Source of the DNA: Streptomyces sp. Ag109_O5-10
GTDB taxonomy: Bacteria; Actinomycetota; Actinomycetes; Streptomycetales; Streptomycetaceae
Reading direction: 5' to 3'
NCBI RefSeq assembly: GCF_900105755.1
Contig: NZ_FNTQ01000001.1
Span: forward strand, 7,192,001-7,256,000
Length of the DNA stretch: 64,000 bases
The position numbers were made by a program, and so were the translations under genes. Position 1 is the stretch's first letter; each line of letters starts with the position of its first letter. The notes beneath the pieces are model-generated. The model did not search any database. It worked only from the letters and a program-made list of their open reading frames with translations, and had not been told where the DNA came from. Shown piece by piece: positions 42,011-49,392 of the stretch.

Positions 42011-42865
42011 GTGACCACGCTCCTCGGGCGCCGCCGGGCTCGCGCCCTGGCCGCCGCCACCGCCGCGGCCGGGCTGGCCCTCGTGGCCGGCTGCACGTCG
42101 AGCGGCAACGGCTCCAGCGCCTCCAGGACGGCAGCCGGCGGGGTCGAACTCGTCAAGGCCGGGCAGCTCACCACCTGCACCCACCTGCCGTACCCGCCGT
42201 TCCAGTCGGAGATCGACGGCAAGGTGCAGGGCTTCGACGTGTCGATGATCGACCTGGTCGCCGAAAACCTCGGCGTGAAGCAGCAGATCCTCGACACGCC
42301 CTTCGAGAACTTCAAGACCGGTGCCTTCCTCAACTCGGGCGAGTGCGACCTGGCCGCGGCCGGCATGACCATCACCGCCGAGCGGAAGAAGAACGTCGAC
42401 TTCTCCGACCCGTACTTCGACGCCACCCAGGCCCTGCTCGTCGGCAAGAACAGCGGCATCACCTCGCTGGCCGACGCCAAGGCCAAGAAGATCAAGCTGG
42501 GCGCCCAGGCGCAGACCACCGGCGAGGACTACGTCGGCAAGCAGGGCTTCGATCCGGTCTCCTTCGAGTCCTCCGACGCCGTCCTCAACGGCCTGCGCAC
42601 CGGCCAGGTCAAGGCCGTCGTCATCGACTACCCGGTGGTCCAGGGCTGGCTGAAGGACAAGGCCAACGCGGACGCCTTCCAGGTCGCCGGGAACATCAAC
42701 ACCGGCGAGCAGTACGGCTTCACGGTGAAGAAGGGCAACACCAAGCTGCTCGCCGCCGTCAACAAGGCGATCACCGACGCCAAGGCCGACGGCACGTACA
42801 AGAAGCTGTACGAGAAGTGGATCGGTCCCTACGACGCCTCGGCCGCGTCCCCCGCCGCCTCATGA
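42011..42865 (+). CDS. Polar amino-acid-binding lipoprotein of an ABC importer
   Basis: 284 residues. Twin-arginine-like RRR n-region, hydrophobic core and lipobox (LVAGC) with lipidated C28. The mature protein is a family-3 solute-binding protein (GKVQGFDVSMIDLVAENLG, FLNSGECDLAAAGMTITAERKKNVDFSDPY). The ligand is an amino acid or close relative. GTG 42011 has GGGAGG at 42001-42006. The stop overlaps the permease start by 4 nt. Confidence 0.9.
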   Translation: MTTLLGRRRARALAAATAAAGLALVAGCTSSGNGSSASRTAAGGVELVKAGQLTTCTHLPYPPFQSEIDGKVQGFDVSMIDLVAENLGVKQQILDTPFENFKTGAFLNSGECDLAAAGMTITAERKKNVDFSDPYFDATQALLVGKNSGITSLADAKAKKIKLGAQAQTTGEDYVGKQGFDPVSFESSDAVLNGLRTGQVKAVVIDYPVVQGWLKDKANADAFQVAGNINTGEQYGFTVKKGNTKLLAAVNKAITDAKADGTYKKLYEKWIGPYDASAASPAAS

Positions 42866-43698
42866 CCGCAGGGACGGACACGGAACTCCAGCCGCGCCGC
42901 ACGGGCCTGTCCCGGCGGCAGAAGCGCCGGCTCTCGCGCGGGGCGCAGTACGTCGTCTTCGTCGCCGCCGTCGTCGCCTTCGCCGTCGGCGCCGACTGGG
43001 GACGGCTGCAGAACCAGTTCGCCCAGTGGGACATCGCCAGACAGATGTTCCCGGACGTCATCACGCTGGCGCTGAAGAACACCGTGCTCTACACCCTGTC
43101 CGGCTTCGTCGTCGGGCTGGCCCTCGGCATGGTGATCGCGCTCATGAGGCTGTCGTCGGTCGGGCCCTACCGCTGGCTGGCCGGCATCTACATCGAGATC
43201 TTCCGCGGCCTGCCCGCCCTGCTGATCTTCATCTTCATCGGCGTCGCCGTCCCGCTCGCCTTCCCCGGCACCGAGATCGTCGGCGGCACCTACGGCAAGG
43301 TCGCCCTCGCGCTCGGCCTGGTCGCCGCCGCCTACATGGCCGAGACGATCCGCGCGGGCATCCAGGCGGTCCCCAAGGGACAACTGGAGGCGGCCCGTTC
43401 ACTGGGCTTCTCGCCCGCCCGCGCCATGGTCTCGATCGTCATCCCGCAGGCGTTCCGCATCATCCTCCCGCCGCTGACCAACGAACTGGTCCTCCTCTTC
43501 AAGGACTCCTCCCTGGTGCTCTTCCTCGGCGTCACCCTGGAGGAGCGCGAACTGTCCAAGTACGGCCGCGACCTGGCCAGTACGACCGCCAACTCCACGC
43601 CGATCCTCGTCGCCGGCCTGTGCTACCTGCTGGTCACGATCCCGCTCGGCTTCGTCGTGCGCCGCATGGAGGCGAAGGCCCAGGAGGCCGTCAAGTGA
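42862..43698 (+). CDS. Polar amino-acid ABC transporter permease
   Basis: 278 residues with a hydrophilic Arg-rich N-terminus and about five helices. The HisM/GlnP-type segments TLKNTVLYTLSGF-like, EIFRGLPALLIFIF, EAARSLGFSPARAMVSIVIPQA (the EAA loop) and LFKDSSLV are diagnostic. A single permease, so it probably works as a homodimer. Start and stop both overlap neighbours by 4 nt. Confidence 0.92.
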   Translation: MTAGTDTELQPRRTGLSRRQKRRLSRGAQYVVFVAAVVAFAVGADWGRLQNQFAQWDIARQMFPDVITLALKNTVLYTLSGFVVGLALGMVIALMRLSSVGPYRWLAGIYIEIFRGLPALLIFIFIGVAVPLAFPGTEIVGGTYGKVALALGLVAAAYMAETIRAGIQAVPKGQLEAARSLGFSPARAMVSIVIPQAFRIILPPLTNELVLLFKDSSLVLFLGVTLEERELSKYGRDLASTTANSTPILVAGLCYLLVTIPLGFVVRRMEAKAQEAVK

Positions 43699-44468
43699 GC
43701 CGACCCGAGATCGTGGTGAAGGGCCTGCACAAGTCCTTCGGCGACAACGAGGTGCTGCGCGGCATCGACCTGGAGATCGGCCAGGGCGAGGTGGTCTGCG
43801 TCATCGGCCCGTCCGGCTCCGGCAAGTCCACCCTGCTGCGCTGCGTCAACCTCCTGGAAGAGCCCACCCAGGGGCAGGTGTTCGTCGGCGGCACCGAGTT
43901 GACGGACCCGGACGTCGACATCGACGCCGTGCGCCGCCGGATCGGCATGGTCTTCCAGCAGTTCAACCTGTTCCCGCACCTCACGGTCACCGAGAACCTC
44001 ACCCTGCCGCAACGCCGGGTGCTGCGCCGGGACAAGGCGGCGGCGGCACGGGTCGCCGCCGAGAACCTCGCCCGCGTGGGCCTGACCGAGAAGGCGGACG
44101 CCTATCCCGCCGCCCTCTCCGGCGGCCAGCAGCAGCGGGTGGCGATCGCCCGCTCGCTCTCCATGGGCCCCGAGGTGATGCTCTTCGACGAGCCGACCTC
44201 CGCCCTCGACCCGGAGCTGGTCGGGGACGTCCTGGCGGTGATGCGGATGCTGGCGCGGGAGGGCATGACCATGATGGTGGTCACCCACGAGATGACCTTC
44301 GCCCGGGAAGTCGCCGACCGGGTCGTCTTCATGGACGGTGGAGTCGTCGTCGAGGACGGCACGCCGGACCGGGTCATCGGCAACCCCGCCCACGAGCGCA
44401 CCCGCCACTTCCTCTCCCGTCTCCTCGACCCGGCCATGGCCCAGGTGGAGGAGGAGACCCCGGACTAG
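43695..44468 (+). CDS. Polar amino-acid ABC transporter ATPase
   Basis: 257 residues. Walker A GPSGSGKST, Q-loop FQQFNLFPHLTV, signature LSGGQQQR, Walker B VMLFDEPTSALD and H-loop VVTHE are all present; GlnQ/HisP type. GTG 43695 overlaps the permease stop as GTGA. Closes the three-gene importer operon. Confidence 0.95.
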   Translation: MSRPEIVVKGLHKSFGDNEVLRGIDLEIGQGEVVCVIGPSGSGKSTLLRCVNLLEEPTQGQVFVGGTELTDPDVDIDAVRRRIGMVFQQFNLFPHLTVTENLTLPQRRVLRRDKAAAARVAAENLARVGLTEKADAYPAALSGGQQQRVAIARSLSMGPEVMLFDEPTSALDPELVGDVLAVMRMLAREGMTMMVVTHEMTFAREVADRVVFMDGGVVVEDGTPDRVIGNPAHERTRHFLSRLLDPAMAQVEEETPD

Positions 44469-44482
44469 TGCCGCGGCACTAG
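44465..44482 (+). terminator. 18-bp perfect palindrome over the ATPase stop codon
   Basis: CTAGTGCCGCGGCACTAG is fully self-complementary, and the gene's TAG stop lies inside it. In RNA it would fold to a compact hairpin at the end of the operon; as DNA it could be a protein site. Terminator is the more likely role by position. Confidence 0.45.
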
Positions 44483-44553
44483 CCGGGAAGGGCCGGCGGC
44501 CGGCTGCCGGGCCGCATCGAAGAGGGGGTGCCGGTCGTCCTAGGCTGAGGCCC

Positions 44554-45645
44554 ATGAGCGATCACGCGGTGCTGCACGTGAAGGGCAGGGTCCTCGTGGG
44601 CCCCGAGGACGTCCGCGACGAGCTGTGGGTGGTGGACGGCCGGATCTCCTACGACCGGCCCGCCGGCGCCCGTGACGTCCGGACCGTGGCGGGCTGGGCG
44701 CTCCCCGGTCTCGTCGACGCCCACTGTCACGTCGGCCTCGGCCCGCACGGCCCCGTCGACGCGGCGACGGCCGAGAAGCAGGCGCTCACCGACCGCGAGG
44801 CCGGCACCCTCCTCATCCGGGACGCCGGGTCGCCGTCCGACACCCGCTGGGTCGACGACCGCGACGACCTCCCGAAGATCGTCCGGGCCGGCCGGCACAT
44901 CGCCCGCACCCGCCGCTACATCAAGAACTTCGCCCACGAGATCGAGCCGGACGACCTGGTCGCGTACGTCGCCCAGGAGGCCCGGCGCGGTGACGGCTGG
45001 GTCAAGCTGGTCGGCGACTGGATCGACCGCGACCTCGGTGACCTGGCCCCCAGCTGGCCCCGGGACGCCGTCGAGGCGGCCATCGCCGAGGCCCACCGGC
45101 TCGGCGCCCGGGTCACCGCCCACTGCTTCGCCGAGAACTCGCTCCAGGACCTGGTCGAGGCCGGCATCGACTGCATCGAGCACGCCACGGGACTGACCGA
45201 GGACCTGATCCCCCTGTTCGCCGCCCGGGGCGTCGCGATCGTCCCGACCCTCGTCAACATCGCCACCTTCCCGGACCTGGCGGCGGGCGGCGAGGCCAAG
45301 TTCCCCCGCTGGTCGGCCCACATGCGCCGGCTGTACGAGCACCGCTACGACACCGTCCGGGCCGCCTACGACGCCGGGATCCCGGTGTACGTCGGCACCG
45401 ACGCCGGCGGCAGCCTGGCCCACGGCCTGGTCGCGGGCGAGGTCGCCGAGCTGGTGACCGCCGGGATCCCGGCCCTGGACGCGCTCGCGGCGACCAGCTG
45501 GGCGGCCCGTGCCTGGCTCGGCAGGCCGGGCCTCGAGGAGGGCGCGCCGGCGGACCTGGTGGTGTACGAGAGCGACCCGCGCGCGGACGTACGCGTCCTC
45601 GCGTCCCCCCGGAGAGTGGTGCTGAACGGGCAGGTCGTGGAGTAA
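44554..45645 (+). CDS. Metal-dependent amidohydrolase
   Basis: 363 residues, amidohydrolase-superfamily TIM barrel with N- and C-terminal beta sandwich (VVDGRISYDRP at the start, ADLVVYESDPRADV at the end). Metal ligands: H57 and H59 in DAHCHVGL, a likely bridging Lys in GWVKLVGDW, His in VTAHCF and IEHAT, and catalytic Asp in GTDAGG. Imidazolonepropionase/prolidase-like branch; substrate unknown. It follows the ABC operon on the same strand by 85 nt and may act on the same class of compound. Confidence 0.85.
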   Translation: MSDHAVLHVKGRVLVGPEDVRDELWVVDGRISYDRPAGARDVRTVAGWALPGLVDAHCHVGLGPHGPVDAATAEKQALTDREAGTLLIRDAGSPSDTRWVDDRDDLPKIVRAGRHIARTRRYIKNFAHEIEPDDLVAYVAQEARRGDGWVKLVGDWIDRDLGDLAPSWPRDAVEAAIAEAHRLGARVTAHCFAENSLQDLVEAGIDCIEHATGLTEDLIPLFAARGVAIVPTLVNIATFPDLAAGGEAKFPRWSAHMRRLYEHRYDTVRAAYDAGIPVYVGTDAGGSLAHGLVAGEVAELVTAGIPALDALAATSWAARAWLGRPGLEEGAPADLVVYESDPRADVRVLASPRRVVLNGQVVE

Positions 45646-45787
45646 GGGAACTCCTGTGCCGACCGAGTCGAATGCGTGCACGGAAAGTCCACTATTGAGT
45701 GAAGTGACGCAGGATTGCCGCCCGTTCACCCACAGTGCGTAATTCTTGGCGGGTCCCGAGCAAGTTTCCTCTGGGGGTCCCACCACC

Positions 45788-46705
45788 TTGAACAGCGACA
45801 CGTTCCGTACGTCCGCACGCCGTCTCGCGACCCTCGCGACGGCCACGGCCCTGGCCGCGGGTCCCGCCGCCCTGGCCGGCACGGGCACCGCACACGCGAC
45901 CACCGACCACGGTCGCGCGAGCGCGGTCGTCCTGCGCACCGGGCTCGACGTCTCCCTCCTCGACAAGACCGTGAACGTCCCGCTCGCGGTCTCCCTGAAC
46001 GCCGTCCAGGCACCGCAGAGCGCCGACCGGACGGCGCTGACCGCCACACTCGACGGAGTCGACGGCGGCAAGCCGTTCAACGTCCTCGGCGCGGACGCCG
46101 CCGCGGCGAAGGCGACCGTCACCGCCGACCGCGCCGAGGCCTCCGTGCACCTCGCCCACGCCCGGCTGCACCTGCCGGGCCTGCCCCTGCTGTCCCTCGT
46201 CGAACTCGACACGGTCACGTCCAAGGCCACCTGCGAGACCGGCAGACGGCCGGAGGCCGACGCCGACGTGCTCGGGGCCGTCACCGTGCTCGGCAAGCGC
46301 GTGACACTGAGCGCGGGCGGCCCCACCGACGTCAAGGTCCCCGGTGTCGGCGAGGTCCGCCTCGACCTGTCCAGGCGCGAGACGACCTCGACCACGGCGG
46401 CGGCAGTCGCCCTCGAACTCAAGGTCTCCATCAACCCGCTGAAGCTCAACGTGGCCGAGGTGGAGGGAACCCTGACCCTGGCGAAGGCGACCTGCGAGAC
46501 GCCACCCGCCCCCGCGGCGGCCCCGGCCGACCCCGCCGATCCGGCCGACCCGGTCTCCGACGTGAAGGTCCAGGGCGCCCCGGAGAAGCCGGCGAAGCTG
46601 GCCGAGACGGGCGGCAGTTCGGTGACGCCGTACGTGCTGGGAGGAGCGCTGGCGCTGATTCTGGTGGGCGCAGGAGCGGTGACCGTGGTCCGACGCCGAC
46701 GCTGA
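45788..46705 (+). CDS. SCO1860-family LAETG-anchored surface protein
   Basis: 305 residues. Signal peptide (RRLATLATATALAAGPAALAGTGTAHA), a secreted beta-rich domain with paired cysteines in KATCETG and KATCETP, and a Pro/Ala/Asp-rich linker. A class E sortase signal follows: LAETGGSS, hydrophobic helix YVLGGALALILVGAGAV and RRRR tail. It would be linked to the cell wall. Start is TTG 45788 with a G-rich site about 10 nt upstream; another TTG at 45746 is possible. It lies beside the cobalamin cluster, the same neighbourhood as in S. coelicolor. Confidence 0.85.
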   Translation: MNSDTFRTSARRLATLATATALAAGPAALAGTGTAHATTDHGRASAVVLRTGLDVSLLDKTVNVPLAVSLNAVQAPQSADRTALTATLDGVDGGKPFNVLGADAAAAKATVTADRAEASVHLAHARLHLPGLPLLSLVELDTVTSKATCETGRRPEADADVLGAVTVLGKRVTLSAGGPTDVKVPGVGEVRLDLSRRETTSTTAAAVALELKVSINPLKLNVAEVEGTLTLAKATCETPPAPAAAPADPADPADPVSDVKVQGAPEKPAKLAETGGSSVTPYVLGGALALILVGAGAVTVVRRRR

Positions 46706-46717
46706 CGCCCTGCTTTC

Positions 46718-46788
46718 GAGGGGCGCGGGGGAACTGCGCGACCGGCCACGGCCACCCGCGGTCGTACGACGGCCCGCAGTTCCCCCGC
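46718..46788. terminator. Bidirectional terminator made of an intergenic repeat and its inverse
   Basis: Arms 46725-46738 (GCGGGGGAACTGCG) and 46775-46788 (CGCAGTTCCCCCGC) are perfect 14-bp inverses, separated by 36 nt, between the convergent LAETG-protein gene and cobC. Each arm is a copy of the GCAGTTCCCC element also seen near 27.5 and 31.6 kb. Confidence 0.7.
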
Positions 46789-47904
46789 TCACACCCGTGT
46801 CAACGTCAGCGCCTGGTCCAGCGCCTGCAGGAACCGGTTCACCGTCACCCGGTCCCGCACCGCGATCCGCACCCACTCCTCGTCGAGCCCGGGAAACGTG
46901 TCCCCCCGCCGCACGGCGTACCCCAGCACCCGCAGCTGCCGCCGCACGGCCGCCGCCCCCGCCATCCGGACGAGCACGAACGGCCCCTCGGCGGGTCCCG
47001 CCACCCGCACCCCCTCCGGCGTGAACTCCTCGAGACCCGCCACCAGATGCGCCCGGTCCGCGGCGACCCGGTGCGCCGCGTGCGCCGCCTCCGCCAGCGC
47101 GCGCGGCGCCACACACGCCTCGGCCGCGGCCAGCGCCGGCGTGGACACCGGCCACAACGGCTGCGCCCGCTCCAGCTCGGCGACGACCTCAGGCGCGGCC
47201 AGCACGTACCCGATCCGCAGCCCGGCCAGTCCCCACGTCTTCGTCAGGCTCCGCAGCACCACCAGACCCGGTACGTCGGTCCGCCCGGCCAGCGCCTCCC
47301 GCTCGCCCGGCACCGCGTCCATGAACGCCTCGTCGACCACCAGCGTCCGCCCCGGACGCGCGAGCCCGGCGACCGCCCCGGCCGGATGCAGCACCGACGT
47401 CGGGTTGGTGGGATTGCCGATCACCACCAGGTCGGCGTCCTCCGGGACGGCCGCCGGATCCAGCCGGAACCCGTCCGCCTCCCGCAGCACCACCCGGTCC
47501 ACGGTGTGCCCGGCGTCCCGCAGCGCCGCCTCCGGCTCGGTGAACTGCGGGTGCACCACCACCGGCCGGCGCACCTTCAGCGCCCGCGCCAGCAGCACGA
47601 ACGCCTCCGCGGCGCCCGCCGTCAGCAGCACCCGCTCCACCGGCAGCCCGTGCCGCGCCGCGACCGCCGCCCGCGCCGCCCGCCCGTCCGGGTAGGCGGC
47701 GAGCCCGACGAGCGACTCCGCGATCCGCTCCCGCAGCCAGACCGGGGGAGTGCCGGTCCGCACGTTGACCGCGAGGTCGACGAGGGCCGGACCGCCGTCC
47801 CGGACCTCGGCGTCGCCGTGGTGCCGCAGATCGTGCCCGCCTCCGGAGCCTCTGTCGCCTCCGCCGCCGGCGGCGTCCTCAGTGTGCATGCGCGTGCCCG
47901 CCAT
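46789..47904 (-). CDS. cobC: CobC-like PLP enzyme (threonine-phosphate decarboxylase / histidinol-phosphate aminotransferase-like)
   Basis: 371 residues, class I/II aminotransferase fold. Asn and Pro of VIGNPTNPTSV and Asp of VVDEAFMD are PLP contacts; the Schiff-base Lys is in SLTKTWGLAGLRIGY. This group (Rv2231c/CobC-like) is thought to make the (R)-1-amino-2-propanol O-phosphate arm of cobalamin. ATG 47904 overlaps the cbiX stop by 26 nt; a second ATG at 47889 overlaps by 11 nt. A Gly/His-rich N-terminus of ~30 residues is poorly conserved-looking. Last gene of the minus-strand cob unit. Confidence 0.82.
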   Translation of the reverse strand: MAGTRMHTEDAAGGGGDRGSGGGHDLRHHGDAEVRDGGPALVDLAVNVRTGTPPVWLRERIAESLVGLAAYPDGRAARAAVAARHGLPVERVLLTAGAAEAFVLLARALKVRRPVVVHPQFTEPEAALRDAGHTVDRVVLREADGFRLDPAAVPEDADLVVIGNPTNPTSVLHPAGAVAGLARPGRTLVVDEAFMDAVPGEREALAGRTDVPGLVVLRSLTKTWGLAGLRIGYVLAAPEVVAELERAQPLWPVSTPALAAAEACVAPRALAEAAHAAHRVAADRAHLVAGLEEFTPEGVRVAGPAEGPFVLVRMAGAAAVRRQLRVLGYAVRRGDTFPGLDEEWVRIAVRDRVTVNRFLQALDQALTLTRV

Positions 47905-48811
47905 GATGAGGGTGTCCGTGTCCGTGTCCGTGGTCGTGGCCGTCGTCGTCCGGGTGGAAGTGCGGCTGCTGCGGCAGCCCGACCTTGTCCTCGAAGCCGG
48001 GCAGCGCGATCCGGTACACGCACGAGTCGCAGTTCATCCGCAGATCACCCTCGACCGCCTCCCGGTACCGCTCCATCACCAGGTCCAGCAGCTCCGGCTC
48101 GGGCCCGACGACGTCCGCCGAACGCACCTCGATCTCCGGGTGCGCGGCCGCCCAGCCCTCGGTCTGCTGCCGCACCCGGTCCGGCAGGATCCCGGTGAAG
48201 AGAAAGTACGGCAGGACGACGATCCGGCGCGCCCCCAGTTTCAGACACCGGTCGAGACCGCTCGGCACGTCCGGCGCCGCCAGCGACACGAACGCCGTCT
48301 CCACCCCGGCGTACCCGCGGCCCTCCCACAGCAGGCGGGCCGCCTTGTGCACCTCGGCGTTGGCGTCGGGGTCCGTCGAACCCCGGCCCACCAGCAGCAC
48401 GGTCACGTCGGCGCGGTCCCGTGCGGTCCGCGAGGAACCGCCCAGCGCCTCGTCCAGGCGCCGTTCGAGGACCGACAGCAGGGAAGGGTGGGGACCCAGC
48501 GGACGGCCGTAGGTGTACGAGATCCCCGGGTGCCGCTCCTTCTCCCGGGCCAGCGCGGCCGGGATGTCGCCCTTGGCGTGTCCGGCGGAGACCAGCATCA
48601 GCGGTACCGCGGCGAACCGCCGTACGCCCCGCTCCACCAGTTCGGCCACGGCGTCGCCGAGCGGCGGCGGGGACAGCTCGATGAAGCCGCCCGCGACGGG
48701 CAGTTCGGGGTGGCGGCGCCCGAGTTCCCGCACGAAGTCGCGGAACGCCTCGGCCCCGGCTTCGTCCCGGGTGCCGTGGCCGGCGATGAGCAGGGCGGGC
48801 GGGGTGGTCAC
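47879..48811 (-). CDS. cbiX: Sirohydrochlorin chelatase (CbiX-like) with His-rich tail
   Basis: 310 residues, two tandem CbiX/SirB half-domains: LIAGHGTRDEAGAEAF (metal His) with GHAKGDIPAAL in the first, and LLVGRGSTDPDANAEV, YFLFTGILPDRV in the second. In the second half GRG replaces GHG, so only the first half has the usual metal His there. The C-terminus has a His/Gly tail (about ten His in the last 20 residues), likely a cobalt, iron or nickel store. It inserts Co2+ or Fe2+ into sirohydrochlorin. GTG (complement of 48809-48811) overlaps cobH by 4 nt. Confidence 0.88.
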   Translation of the reverse strand: MTTPPALLIAGHGTRDEAGAEAFRDFVRELGRRHPELPVAGGFIELSPPPLGDAVAELVERGVRRFAAVPLMLVSAGHAKGDIPAALAREKERHPGISYTYGRPLGPHPSLLSVLERRLDEALGGSSRTARDRADVTVLLVGRGSTDPDANAEVHKAARLLWEGRGYAGVETAFVSLAAPDVPSGLDRCLKLGARRIVVLPYFLFTGILPDRVRQQTEGWAAAHPEIEVRSADVVGPEPELLDLVMERYREAVEGDLRMNCDSCVYRIALPGFEDKVGLPQQPHFHPDDDGHDHGHGHGHPHHGGHAHAH

Positions 48812-49392
48812 AGGGTCTCCTCGGAAGTGGGGTGGTACAGCAGGGCGTTGAGCGCGGCGGCGGCGACCGCCGAACCGCCCTTCTCGGACACGTTGCTGAC
48901 GGCGGGCAGCCCGCTCTCGCGCAACGCGGCCTTGGACTCGACGGCGCCGACGAAACCGACCGGCAGGCCGATGACGAGCGCGGGAGCGGCGTCCAGCGTC
49001 AGCAGTTCCTCCAGCGCGGTCGGCGCGTTGCCGATCACCCAGAGTGCGCCGGGCCCGACCTGTTCGTGGGCGAGCCGGATCGCGTGTGCCGAACGGGTCA
49101 GGCCGGCAACGGCCGTGGCGTCGCGCAGTCTGCACACCGTCTCGCGGCGGGTGATCCCGGCGGCGACCATCTCGACGTCCACGACGACCGGCGCCCCGGC
49201 GTGCAGCGCGGCGTGCGCCTTCACCAGGTCGGCCTCGTCGGTCACCAGGTCGGTCGCGTACTCCAGGTCGGCGGCGGAGTGGACGACCCGCTCCACCACC
49301 GCCCGGGTCAGCGGCGGGAGGTGCGAGGTGTCCAGACGGGCGCGCAGCCGCCGGTAGGACTCCTGCTCGATGGGATGGACGACCCGGTTCAC
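48808..49392 (-). CDS. cobH: Precorrin-8X methylmutase
   Basis: 194 residues. Moves the methyl from C-11 to C-12 to give hydrogenobyrinate. Key segments are EQESYRRLRA, the active-site His in VVERVVHSAADLEYATDL, and GNAPTALEEL, PVGFVGAVESKAAL, all standard for CobH/CbiC. The GTG (complement of 49390-49392) has GGAGGGCAG directly upstream and gives a somewhat short N-terminus. 4-nt overlaps at both ends. Confidence 0.93.
   Translation of the reverse strand: MNRVVHPIEQESYRRLRARLDTSHLPPLTRAVVERVVHSAADLEYATDLVTDEADLVKAHAALHAGAPVVVDVEMVAAGITRRETVCRLRDATAVAGLTRSAHAIRLAHEQVGPGALWVIGNAPTALEELLTLDAAPALVIGLPVGFVGAVESKAALRESGLPAVSNVSEKGGSAVAAAALNALLYHPTSEETL

Noticed and set aside
45715..48198. Very long plus-strand open frame antisense to cobC and cbiX
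   Set aside because: Arg/Pro-rich low-complexity translation with no family motifs; it mirrors real minus-strand genes in high-GC DNA.
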